A stretch of DNA of 19,937 bases, from NCBI GenBank assembly GCA_045806505.1, contig JBJMJE010000184.1:1-19937 (forward strand), written 5' to 3'. Positions 6,814 through 13,531 of the stretch are shown here, piece by piece (the first letter of the stretch is position 1; every line of letters starts with the position of its first letter). Source of the DNA: DASVFB01 sp045806505 (GTDB lineage Bacteria > Actinomycetota > Thermoleophilia > Gaiellales > Gaiellaceae). Position numbers and translations under genes: made by a program. The notes under the pieces are model-generated. The model was given only the letters and a program-made list of their open reading frames with translations. It searched no databases and was not told the origin of the DNA.

Positions 6814-7221
6814 TCAGCGCTCGGTGAAGACGATCTCCTGCGCGCCTTCCCAGAGCATGCGCTTGCCGAGCGCGCGCAGGTTCTCCTTGCCCTCGACCAT
6901 CGTCGCGAAGTGGTTTCCGGCGAGTGCGCCGGCCTTGCTCGCGAACGCGACGTACCCGTACGCGAGCAGCAACTCGGCCTCGCTGATGCCGCCGGGAAAG
7001 ATGATCAGCTCACCGGGGCTCGGGTAACGCGTCGCGTTCTCGGGGCCGAGGCCGAGGTCGAGATCGCCCCAGGGAATCCAGCCGCCCTCGCCGCTCCAGC
7101 GCACGTGGATGATCCGCGACTCGAGCGGGAGCAAACGGCGGAACGCGGCGACCGTCTGCGGCGCGTCCTCCTCCTCGAGGCGCGCGACGAACTCGAACCC
7201 CCCTGCCGTGATGTGCAGCAT
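6814..7221 (-). CDS. DUF3830 (cyclophilin-like) protein coupled to urate hydroxylase
   Basis: This cytosolic 135-aa protein lacks a signal sequence. Its segments SRIIHVRWSGEGGWIPWGDL, YPSPGELIIFPGG, ISEAELLLAYGYVAFASKAG, LAGNHFATMVEG and RMLWEGAQEIVF match the DUF3830 family, which I recall as having a cyclophilin-like barrel. No enzymatic function is established for that family to my knowledge. The ATG shares one base with the puuD stop (TGATG), so translation of the two is very likely coupled, and the gene sits inside a purine-degradation operon. A role in urate metabolism (binding an intermediate, or assisting PuuD) is therefore inferred from context only. The family call is good; the function is unknown. 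Confidence 0.8.
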   Translation of the reverse strand: MLHITAGGFEFVARLEEEDAPQTVAAFRRLLPLESRIIHVRWSGEGGWIPWGDLDLGLGPENATRYPSPGELIIFPGGISEAELLLAYGYVAFASKAGALAGNHFATMVEGKENLRALGKRMLWEGAQEIVFTER

Positions 7222-8399
7222 CAGGGGATCTTGGCACCCTGGCGGATCCACGCGCCGAGGGCATCGCGCTCGGCCTGGGTCATGTGCGTCACGTTCCCGA
7301 GCGGCATCGTCTTCAGCACGACCGCCTGCCGCTCGATGTCGGCGGCGCGCGCGGCGATCTGCTGCGGCGTGTCGAACGCGATGCCGCGCGGCGGGCCGGA
7401 GAAGCCCGGCTGCGTGGGATGCATCGAGTGACAGGCGGCGCAGCGCTCGTCCACGATGCCCTGCACCCTCGCGAAGGGAACCGCCGGCCCGGCCGCCGAC
7501 GTGTCGGTTGGGCGCAGCCAGATCGCGATGCCCGCGAGCGAGACAGCGGCGAGCACCGGAATCGCCCAAAGATTCCGTCCCTGATGCCGCAGGTTGAAGA
7601 AGTGCCGGATCGCCGCGCCGATCACCATCAGGCACACGAGCACGAGCCACGCGTCGGCGTGCGAGTACGTGAACGCGAAGTGGTTCGAGAGCATCGCGAA
7701 CAGCACCGGCAGCGTGAGGTAGTTGTTGTGCACCGAACGTTGTTTCCCGCGCGCGTTCGCCGCCGGATCGGGGTCGCGGCCTGCCTCCTTCGCGCGGACC
7801 AGTTCCCAGTGTGCAGGGATGATTACGAAGAAGACGTTCGCGACCATGATCGTGCCGAGCATCGCGCCGACCTGGAGGTACGCAGCACGCGGCGCGAACA
7901 GCTGGGAGCAGCCGTAGGCCGTGACGGCGACGAGCACGAGCATGCACACGCCGAGTGCCACCTCGCTGCGCCTGGCAACCGTGCGGCAGAGGAGGTCATA
8001 GACGAACCAGCCGATCGCGAGCAGCGCGATGCTCGCGCCGATCGCGGCCGCCGGCGAGATGTCCGCGACGCTCGCGTCGATCAGGTACGTGCGCGGCTGC
8101 AGGTAGTAGAGCGACACGAAGAGCGCGAACCCCGCGAGCCACGTCGTGTACGCCTCCCACTTGTACCAGTGCAGGGGCTCCGGGATCGTCTGCGGCGTGA
8201 CGCGGAACTTCTCGATCCGATAGAAGCCGCCGCCGTGGATCTCCCATGACTCGCCGGTCAGGTCGTCGCGCTCCTCCGCCGGCCGCAGGTGGTTGTCGAG
8301 CGCGACGAAGTAGAACGACGTCCCGATCCAGACCATGGCCGCGATCACGTGCAGGAAGCGGAACGACAGGTCGAGCCAGTCGACCAGGTACGGGTCTAC
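7221..8399 (-). CDS. puuD: Membrane urate hydroxylase PuuD with C-terminal cytochrome c domain
   Basis: PuuD oxidises urate to 5-hydroxyisourate and passes electrons through its own c-type heme toward the respiratory chain, so unlike uricase it does not release hydrogen peroxide. About 392 residues are visible. The N-terminal membrane domain has YLVDWLDLSFRFLHVIAAM, WIGTSFYFVALDNHL, EAYTTWLAGFALFVSLYYLQ and further hydrophobic helices, with HNNYLTLPVLFAMLSNHF typical of the family. A cytochrome c domain follows, with the heme motif CAACH at about residues 320-324 and the axial Met in KTMPLGN near 365. The gene overlaps the uraD stop and is followed by DUF3830 with a one-base overlap. The start is a problem: protein similarity begins at GTA (8399-8397), and the only in-frame ATG upstream is at 8831, deep inside uraD. 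GTG 8348 or ATG 8336 would cut the first membrane helix. Function is confident; the start is unresolved. Confidence 0.9.
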   Translation of the reverse strand, partial: VDPYLVDWLDLSFRFLHVIAAMVWIGTSFYFVALDNHLRPAEERDDLTGESWEIHGGGFYRIEKFRVTPQTIPEPLHWYKWEAYTTWLAGFALFVSLYYLQPRTYLIDASVADISPAAAIGASIALLAIGWFVYDLLCRTVARRSEVALGVCMLVLVAVTAYGCSQLFAPRAAYLQVGAMLGTIMVANVFFVIIPAHWELVRAKEAGRDPDPAANARGKQRSVHNNYLTLPVLFAMLSNHFAFTYSHADAWLVLVCLMVIGAAIRHFFNLRHQGRNLWAIPVLAAVSLAGIAIWLRPTDTSAAGPAVPFARVQGIVDERCAACHSMHPTQPGFSGPPRGIAFDTPQQIAARAADIERQAVVLKTMPLGNVTHMTQAERDALGAWIRQGAKIP

Positions 8400-8887
8400 C
8401 GCGAGTACCAGCGGTCCCTCGCGATCGCGACGAGCTCGTGCAGCGCCGTGTCCAGCTCCTCTTCGCGCGTGTGCTCGAGCCGCTCTCGCAGCACCGGAAG
8501 GAGCTCGGCGCGCGAGCGGCGGTTGACGAAGACGATGAAGCGAAAGCCGAACGTCTCCTCGTAGAGGCGGTTCAGCTCGCCGAGCTCGGCGAGCACCTCC
8601 GGGTCGTCGCCATGCTGCTCCGGCGAGCGCTCGCCGATTCGCGGGTGCGCCGCGAGCGCCTCCACCTTGTCTTCGTACGGCAGCTCCTCGATCAGCGCGT
8701 CCGCCCGCGTGAGCGGATCGTCCTCCTGCGCGAGGAGCTCGACGAAGCGCGTGCGACCGCTGAAGAGCTCCGCAAGCTCTTCGACCGTCAGCTTGCTCGG
8801 GCCGCCGGGGCGCCGCTGGCAAAGGAGGCAAGCGAGCAGCGCGAGAACAGTACGTAGGAGTACGGGCTCGCGCTGGGAGCGCAGCAT
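8396..8887 (-). CDS. uraD: 2-oxo-4-hydroxy-4-carboxy-5-ureidoimidazoline (OHCU) decarboxylase
   Basis: UraD decarboxylates OHCU to (S)-allantoin as the last step of the urate pathway. From the only in-frame ATG (8887) the protein is 163 aa. The family core is clear: LTVEELAELFSGRTRFVELL, then EALAAHPRIGE with the conserved His-Pro-Arg-Ile-Gly, then ELNRLYEETFGFRFIVFVN with the FGFRF segment, then ELDTALHELVAIARDRW near the end. The first roughly 29 residues from this ATG (MLRSQREPVLLRTV and on) do not look like UraD and fall within a run of stem-loops. The real start may therefore be nearer KLTVEEL (about 8800), where no ATG, GTG or TTG exists. The TAG stop at 8398-8396 overlaps the presumed puuD start. 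It is coexpressed with uraH upstream, though separated from it by an unusually structured spacer. Confidence 0.85.
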   Translation of the reverse strand: MLRSQREPVLLRTVLALLACLLCQRRPGGPSKLTVEELAELFSGRTRFVELLAQEDDPLTRADALIEELPYEDKVEALAAHPRIGERSPEQHGDDPEVLAELGELNRLYEETFGFRFIVFVNRRSRAELLPVLRERLEHTREEELDTALHELVAIARDRWYSR

Positions 8888-8950
8888 CCTGCCGCCAGCG
8901 GCGTCAGACCGGCGGCGGAGGCCGGCTCCGCCGGCCGGGAGCCGCCGGTC
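8870..8950. repeat. Cluster of stem-loops between uraH and uraD
   Basis: Three consecutive inverted repeats are visible. GCGCT-GGG-AGCGC lies at 8870-8882. CTGCCGCC-AGC-GGCGTCAG at 8889-8907 has one mismatch. A 10-base stem GACCGGCGGC/GCCGCCGGTC (8907-8916 with 8941-8950) encloses a perfect inner hairpin GGCCGGC-TCC-GCCGGCC (8920-8936). The run lies between the uraH stop (8962) and the conserved part of uraD, around the only uraD ATG. It could be an attenuator, an mRNA processing site or a REP-like element. No terminator T-run is seen on either strand. Confidence 0.65.
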
Positions 8951-8961
8951 GGCCAGCGCCG

Positions 8962-9243
8962 CTAGCTTCCGCGGTAGACCGAGCACCCGAAGGGCGAGAA
9001 GAGCAGCGGCACGTGGTAGTTGCCTTCGCCGACCTCGACCTCCACCTCGATCCGCTTGAAGAACGGGGACGGCGGATGAAAGACGAGGCGGTAGAGGCCG
9101 GCCTCGACGTCGGCAAGGTCGCGGACGCGGCCGTCTTCGTCGGTCTCGCGCGAGGCGATCAGCTCGTCGCCGCGGTAGAGCTCGATGCGCACGCCCGTGG
9201 CCGGCCCGCCCTTGCGCGTGTCGAGAATGTGTGTCGAGATCAT
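8962..9243 (-). CDS. uraH: 5-hydroxyisourate hydrolase (transthyretin-like)
   Basis: UraH hydrolyses the unstable product of PuuD, 5-hydroxyisourate, to OHCU, the substrate of UraD. The protein is 93 aa. It begins MISTHILDTRKGGPA, with the conserved N-terminal His at position 5, and contains LYRLVFHPP and the beta-strand ending YHVPLLFSPFGCSVYRGS. The C-terminal YRGS is the diagnostic tetrapeptide of the hydrolase. It is somewhat shorter than the usual 110 or so because loops are trimmed. There is no signal peptide, so it is cytosolic. The ATG (9243) overlaps the TGA of the 8-oxoguanine deaminase gene as ATGA, which shows translational coupling. No key residue appears to be missing. Confidence 0.95.
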   Translation of the reverse strand: MISTHILDTRKGGPATGVRIELYRGDELIASRETDEDGRVRDLADVEAGLYRLVFHPPSPFFKRIEVEVEVGEGNYHVPLLFSPFGCSVYRGS

Positions 9244-10559
9244 GCGGCGAATCTTCGCGCCTGGACCCGATGGTGCCGCGCGATCTCGTCCTCGTCCGCG
9301 TGCACGAGGCGGCCGTCGCGGACGACCTCCTCGCCGCCGACGTAGAGGCGGTCGACGCGATGCGGCGCGGAGAGGACGAGTCCGGTGACCGGATCGACGG
9401 CACCGGCGAGCTCGAGCGTGTCCGTTCGCCATACCGCGAGATCCGCCCGCTTGCCGGGCTCGATCGAGCCGATGTCGTCGCGGCCGAGAACGGCCGCGCC
9501 GCCGCGCGTGCCGAGGCGCAGCGCAGCGCGCGCGGTCATAGCCCGCGGGCCGCCACGGGCGCGCGCGACGAGCAGCGCCTGCTTCACCTCGAAGAGCAGG
9601 TCGCCGCGCTCGTTCGACGCCGACCCGTCGACGCCCAGCCCGACGGGAACGCCCGCGTCGAGCAGCTCGCGCGTGCGCGCGATGCCGGCGCCGAGGCGCA
9701 TGTTCGACGTCGGGCAGTGCGCCACGCCGACGCCTCCGGTTCCGAACGTCCGCACGTCGTCGTCGTCCAGGTGAACGCAGTGCGCGCACCACACGTCGTC
9801 GCCGATCCAGCCGAGCTGCTCGAGGTACTCGACCGGCCGGCAGCCGTAGAGCTCCTGGCAATAGGCGTCCTCCTCGACGGTCTCCGCGAGGTGCGTGTGG
9901 AGCCGGAGGCCGCGCCGGCGCGCCAGCTCCGCCGACTCGCGCATCAGTCGTCCCGTCACCGAGAACGGCGAGCACGGTGCGACCACGATCTGCCCCGGAT
10001 ACGCGTCCGCGAGGCGCTCCGTCTCGGCGAGCACCGTGTCGACATCCTCGACGAGCTCGTCCGGGGGCAGGCCGCCCTGCGACTTGCCGAGGTCCATCGA
10101 TCCGCGCGATGCGATCAGCGCCACGCCGAGCTCTCGCGCGGCTCGCAGCTCCGCCTCGACCAGGCCGCTCGTTCCGCGCGGGAACACGTAGTGGTGGTCG
10201 AAGACGGTCGTACAGCCGGACAGCGCGAGCTCGGCGAGGCCGGTGCGCGCGGCCGCGTAGACGGACTCCTCGTCGATCTGCGCCCACACCGGATAGAGCT
10301 CGCGCAGCCACTCGAACAGCGTCGCCTCCTGCGCCCGCGCGCGCGTGAGCGTCTGGTACAGGTGATGGTGCGTGTTGACGAGGCCGGGCGTGACGACGGC
10401 GCCGCCGAGGTCGACGCGCTCGTCGGCCGCCGGAGGCGCCGGCGCGAAGGCGCCGACGTTCTCGACGCGGCCGTCCGCCACGAGGATCCAGCCGTCCTCG
10501 TGCTCCGTACCGAGGTCGTCCATCATCACGACGTACGCGTTGTGCAGCAGCGTCGTCAT
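9240..10559 (-). CDS. 8-oxoguanine deaminase (AtzA/TrzN-type amidohydrolase)
   Basis: This cytosolic metallo-amidohydrolase of 439 aa is predicted to deaminate 8-oxoguanine to urate, feeding PuuD directly. The metal motif NTHHHLYQTLTRA (residues 62-74), followed by LFEWLRELYPVWAQI, is the pattern I associate with 8-oxoguanine deaminases rather than guanine deaminases. Later come CTTVFDHHYVFPRG, LHTHLAETVEE (metal His), CAHCVHLDDDD, VAHCPTSNMRLGAGIA, and GLGVDGSASNERGDL with the metal Asp. The C-terminal PGKRADLAV strand completes the composite beta domain. Start ATG 10559 overlaps the stop of adenine deaminase (ATGA), and its own TGA overlaps the uraH start. A broader role as an s-triazine- or guanine-type deaminase cannot be excluded, but the urate operon context supports 8-oxoguanine. 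Confidence 0.82.
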   Translation of the reverse strand: MTTLLHNAYVVMMDDLGTEHEDGWILVADGRVENVGAFAPAPPAADERVDLGGAVVTPGLVNTHHHLYQTLTRARAQEATLFEWLRELYPVWAQIDEESVYAAARTGLAELALSGCTTVFDHHYVFPRGTSGLVEAELRAARELGVALIASRGSMDLGKSQGGLPPDELVEDVDTVLAETERLADAYPGQIVVAPCSPFSVTGRLMRESAELARRRGLRLHTHLAETVEEDAYCQELYGCRPVEYLEQLGWIGDDVWCAHCVHLDDDDVRTFGTGGVGVAHCPTSNMRLGAGIARTRELLDAGVPVGLGVDGSASNERGDLLFEVKQALLVARARGGPRAMTARAALRLGTRGGAAVLGRDDIGSIEPGKRADLAVWRTDTLELAGAVDPVTGLVLSAPHRVDRLYVGGEEVVRDGRLVHADEDEIARHHRVQARRFAA

Positions 10560-12253
10560 TCGACCTGCAAGGGCACGAGCTCGAAGCGCTCGACGTCGAC
10601 GAGGCCGCGGTCGGTGATCTTCAGCGCCGGGATCACGGAGAGCGCGAGAAAAGCGAGCGACTGGAACGGCGCGTCGATCGCGCAGCCGAGCTCGAGCGCG
10701 GCGGCGACGACGGCCTCGCTCGCGCTGACGACTTCTGCGAGCGGCGCGTCCGACAGGATCCCGGCCACGGGCAGCGGCAGCTCGGCCAGCACCTTCGCGC
10801 CGTCGACGACGACGATGCCGCCGCCGATGTTCGCGAGCCGCCGCACGGCGTACGCCATGGACGTGTCGTCGGCGCCGACGATCACCGCGTTGTGCGCGTC
10901 GTGCGAGAGCGTCGAGCCGAGCGCACCCCGGCGGAGGCCGAAGCCGCGGACGAAGCCGAGGCCGACGCGGCCCGTCCCGAGGTGCCGCTCGATCACCGCG
11001 ACCTTTGCCAGATCGCGCTCCGGGTCGGCCAGCGCCTCGCCGCCGCGCTGCGCAGGCTCGTCCACCAGGGCCTCCGTGATGATCTGCCCCGGGACGAGCC
11101 CGATCACGCGCGCGCGCCCGCCCGACCATGGAATCCGGAAGACCTCCTGCCCGAGCGCGCCGATCCGAACGGTGTGCTTCACCCAGTCCGGCACCGTCGC
11201 CGGCGGGATCTCGTCCACCGGGTGCCCACGCTTGAGGACGAGCTCCGGGACGAACGTCTCGAGATCGGGCAGCACCAGCAGGTCGGCCTGCCGCCCCGGA
11301 GCGACGGCGCCGAGCGAGCCGAGGCCGTGGTAGAGCGCCGGGTTGTGCGACGCCATCACGAGCGCCACTTCGGCGGGCAGGCCGAGCGCCACCGCGTCGC
11401 GGACGATCGCGTTGATGTGCCCGTCGGCGGCGATGTGCTCGGGCTCGCGATCGTCGGTGCAGAACGCCATCCGGTCGGGGCCGTACTCGACTGCGAGCGG
11501 CGCAAGAGCCTTCAAGTTGCGCGCCGCCGAGGCCTCGCGAATGAGCAGCCACATCCCTGCTCGGAGCCGCTCGCGTCCCTCTTCGACGGTCGACGCCTCG
11601 TGATCCGAGCGCACGCCCGCGGCCGCGTACGCCTGCAGGTCGCGCCCGCGCACGCCGGGCGCGTGGCCGTCGACGTGGTCGGCCAGCGCGATCTTCGCGA
11701 GCTCAGCGGGGTCGCCGGCGATGACCCCGGGAAAGTTCATCATCTCCGCAACACCGAGCACGCGGCGTCTCCGCAGCAGCGCCTCGAGATCGCCCTCGCT
11801 CAGCGCGCGGCGCGGCGACTCGTACTCCGACGCCGGCACGCTCGACGAGGCCGTGAAGTAGACGTCCAGCGGGCTGTCGGCCGAGGCGTCGAGCAGCCAG
11901 TGAACGCCGTCGGTGCCGAGCACGTTCGCGATCTCGTGGGGGTCTGCGACCACGGCGGTCGTCCCGAGCGGTAGGACGAGGCGCGCGAACTCGTCCGGCA
12001 GCAGCTTCGACGATTCGAGGTGCACGTGCGCGTCGATGAAACCCGGAACGACGAAGCGCCCGGACGCTTCGACGATCTCGCGACCGTCGTACGTGCCGAG
12101 GCCTGCGATCCAACCGTCGGCGATCGCGACGTCGACGTCGAGCCACTCGCGCGTGAAGACGGAGAGCACGCGCCCGCCGCGCACGACCACGTCCGCCGGC
12201 TCGTCGCCGCGGGCGACGGCAAGGCGTCGCGCGAGCTGGGACTGCGTCGCCAT
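10556..12253 (-). CDS. ade: Adenine deaminase
   Basis: This cytosolic metal-dependent deaminase converts adenine to hypoxanthine, the entry point to xanthine dehydrogenase encoded divergently. It has 565 aa, the usual length. Motifs: the metal site PGFIDAHVHLESS at residues 70-82, TTAVVADPHEIANVLG, EMMNFPGVI, DGHAPGVRG, SDHEAS, the metal-binding FCTDDREPEHIAADGHI, and the C-terminal domain with TLSHDAHNAVIVG and MAYAVRRLANIGGGIVVV. These are characteristic of the bacterial Ade/AdeC family. Start ATG 12253 is preceded by AAGGA at good spacing, so it has a normal leader, and it is probably the first gene of the seven-gene minus-strand operon. The initiator forms one half of a CATG shared with a possible plus-strand ATG. 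Its promoter must lie within the 5' part of the xanthine dehydrogenase gene; no convincing box was seen there. Confidence 0.95.
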   Translation of the reverse strand: MATQSQLARRLAVARGDEPADVVVRGGRVLSVFTREWLDVDVAIADGWIAGLGTYDGREIVEASGRFVVPGFIDAHVHLESSKLLPDEFARLVLPLGTTAVVADPHEIANVLGTDGVHWLLDASADSPLDVYFTASSSVPASEYESPRRALSEGDLEALLRRRRVLGVAEMMNFPGVIAGDPAELAKIALADHVDGHAPGVRGRDLQAYAAAGVRSDHEASTVEEGRERLRAGMWLLIREASAARNLKALAPLAVEYGPDRMAFCTDDREPEHIAADGHINAIVRDAVALGLPAEVALVMASHNPALYHGLGSLGAVAPGRQADLLVLPDLETFVPELVLKRGHPVDEIPPATVPDWVKHTVRIGALGQEVFRIPWSGGRARVIGLVPGQIITEALVDEPAQRGGEALADPERDLAKVAVIERHLGTGRVGLGFVRGFGLRRGALGSTLSHDAHNAVIVGADDTSMAYAVRRLANIGGGIVVVDGAKVLAELPLPVAGILSDAPLAEVVSASEAVVAAALELGCAIDAPFQSLAFLALSVIPALKITDRGLVDVERFELVPLQVE

Positions 12254-12278
12254 GCCAGATCCTTTCACGCGGGCGGAG

Positions 12279-12290
12279 TACATTTGGCGT
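12279..12290 (+). promoter_or_regulatory. Predicted -10 box (TACATT) for a leaderless xanthine dehydrogenase transcript
   Basis: TACATT (12279-12284) fits the TANNNT -10 pattern and is followed by exactly six bases before GTG at 12291. That places the start codon at or next to the expected first transcribed base. Leaderless mRNAs are common in high-GC Gram-positive bacteria. No ribosome site at useful distance precedes this GTG, and no clear -35 box is seen. Confidence 0.4.
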
Positions 12291-13082
12291 GTGGATGTGC
12301 TGGCGCCACGCTCGCTCGACGAGGCGCTGCGGCTGAAGGCCGAGCGGCCGGACGCGCTGCCGATCGAGGGCGGCACCGACATCATGGTCGACCTGAACTT
12401 CGACCGGCGTCGCCCGGACGCGCTCCTCAACCTGAACGAGGTGCCGGAGCTGAAGGGCTGGCGGCGCGAGAACGGGACGCTGCGCCTCGCCGCGGGATTG
12501 ACGTACACCGAAGCGATGCGCGACCTCGGCGCCACACTGCCGGCGCTCGCGGAGGCGTCGCGGAGCGTCGGCTCGCCCCAGATCCGCAACCGCGGCACGA
12601 TCGGCGGCAACCTCGGCACCGCCTCGCCGGCGGGAGACGCGCTCCCGCCGCTTCTCGTCGAGAACGCCGAGGTCGAGCTAGTGGCGACGCACGGCACGCG
12701 CCGCGTCGCGCTGCGCGAGTTCCTCGTCGGTCCGAAGCGAAACGCGCTCGCCGAGGACGAGCTGATCGCCGCGGTGTACATCGAGCCCAGTGGCGCGCCC
12801 CAGACGTTCATGAAGGTCGGGCCGCGGAACGCCATGGTGATCGCCGTCTGTTCGCTCGCGCTGGCGGTCGACCGCGAGCGCGACGAGATCCGCGCCTCGT
12901 ACGGCTCGGCCGGACCGGTGGCGGGCCTCGTCGTCAGGCCGCTTTCGGACCTCGAGGGCTTCCCCGAGCAGGTCGCCCAGGCTGCGAGCCCGATCGACGA
13001 CGTCCGCGGCACCGCCGCATACCGAAGGCACGCGCTGCGCGTGCTCGCTCGGCGCGCGATCGAGAGGTGCCTCGCCGCGTGA
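12291..13082 (+). CDS. xdhB: Xanthine dehydrogenase, FAD-binding subunit
   Basis: This flavin subunit of the three-part cytosolic molybdenum hydroxylase oxidises hypoxanthine and xanthine to urate; it takes electrons from the 2Fe-2S subunit and passes them to NAD+ or another acceptor. From GTG 12291 it is 263 aa. FAD-binding signatures are IEGGTDIMVDLNF near residues 25-37 and SPQIRNRGTIGGNLGTASPAGD in the middle, with FMKVGPRNAMVIAVCSLAL in the C-terminal domain. Similarity begins at VDVLAPRSLDEAL, favouring GTG 12291. ATG 12252 in the same frame would add 13 residues and would place the start exactly over the adenine deaminase start, which is less likely. TGA overlaps the next GTG (GTGA). 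The symbol follows E. coli naming; pucC would be the Bacillus equivalent. Confidence 0.92.
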   Translation: MDVLAPRSLDEALRLKAERPDALPIEGGTDIMVDLNFDRRRPDALLNLNEVPELKGWRRENGTLRLAAGLTYTEAMRDLGATLPALAEASRSVGSPQIRNRGTIGGNLGTASPAGDALPPLLVENAEVELVATHGTRRVALREFLVGPKRNALAEDELIAAVYIEPSGAPQTFMKVGPRNAMVIAVCSLALAVDRERDEIRASYGSAGPVAGLVVRPLSDLEGFPEQVAQAASPIDDVRGTAAYRRHALRVLARRAIERCLAA

Positions 13083-13531
13083 GGATCGAGGTCACCGTCC
13101 ACGGCGAGCGCGCCGAGGCGGACGTCTGGGAGGGCGAGAGCCTTCTCTATGCGCTCCGCGAGCGCTTCGGGCTGCCGGGCTCGAAGAACGCCTGCGAGCA
13201 GGGTGAATGCGGCTCCTGCTCGGTCCTGCTCGACGGGGAACTCGTGTGCGCGTGCCTCGTCCTCGCCGCGCAGGCGGACGGTCACGAGGTCGTGACGGTC
13301 GAAGGGATGGGCGCAGGCGACATCCATCCGGTCCAGCAGGCGTTCGTCGACGCCGGCGCCGTGCAGTGCGGCTTCTGCACGCCGGGCCTCGTCGTCGCGA
13401 CGGCCGCGCTGCTCGAGCAGAAGCCCGACCCGTCGGAGCACGAGATCCGCGAGGCCCTCTCGGGCAACCTCTGCCGCTGCACGGGGTACACGAAGATCTT
13501 CGACGCCGTCCGCCTCGCCGCCAAGCGATGA
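13079..13531 (+). CDS. xdhC: Xanthine dehydrogenase, 2Fe-2S subunit
   Basis: This iron-sulfur subunit (150 aa) carries electrons from the molybdenum site to FAD. The N-terminal plant-ferredoxin-type cluster uses C39, C44, C47 and C59, with spacing C-x4-C-x2-C-x11-C. The C-terminal helical-domain cluster uses C97 and C100 (QCGFCTPG) with C132 and C134 (NLCRCTGY). All eight ligands are present and the length is normal. The GTG start overlaps the stop of the FAD subunit (GTGA), and the TGA stop overlaps the start of the molybdopterin subunit (ATGA), so the three subunits are translationally linked. The symbol is the E. coli subunit name and should not be confused with the XdhC maturation factor, which is not in this window. 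Confidence 0.95.
   Translation: MRIEVTVHGERAEADVWEGESLLYALRERFGLPGSKNACEQGECGSCSVLLDGELVCACLVLAAQADGHEVVTVEGMGAGDIHPVQQAFVDAGAVQCGFCTPGLVVATAALLEQKPDPSEHEIREALSGNLCRCTGYTKIFDAVRLAAKR

Noticed and set aside
8821..8828. Perfect AAAGGAGG ribosome-site-like sequence on the plus strand
   Set aside because: No credible plus-strand gene follows, and the region is occupied by minus-strand uraD and its leader.
7221..8831. A 536-residue PuuD starting at ATG 8831
   Set aside because: The extra N-terminal stretch is out-of-frame uraD sequence, rich in Arg and Ala, with no membrane or family features.
12252..12254. ATG 12252 as the xanthine dehydrogenase FAD-subunit start
   Set aside because: It is possible but less likely. 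The extra 13 residues are not family-like, there is no ribosome site, and it would overlap the divergent adenine deaminase start codon.
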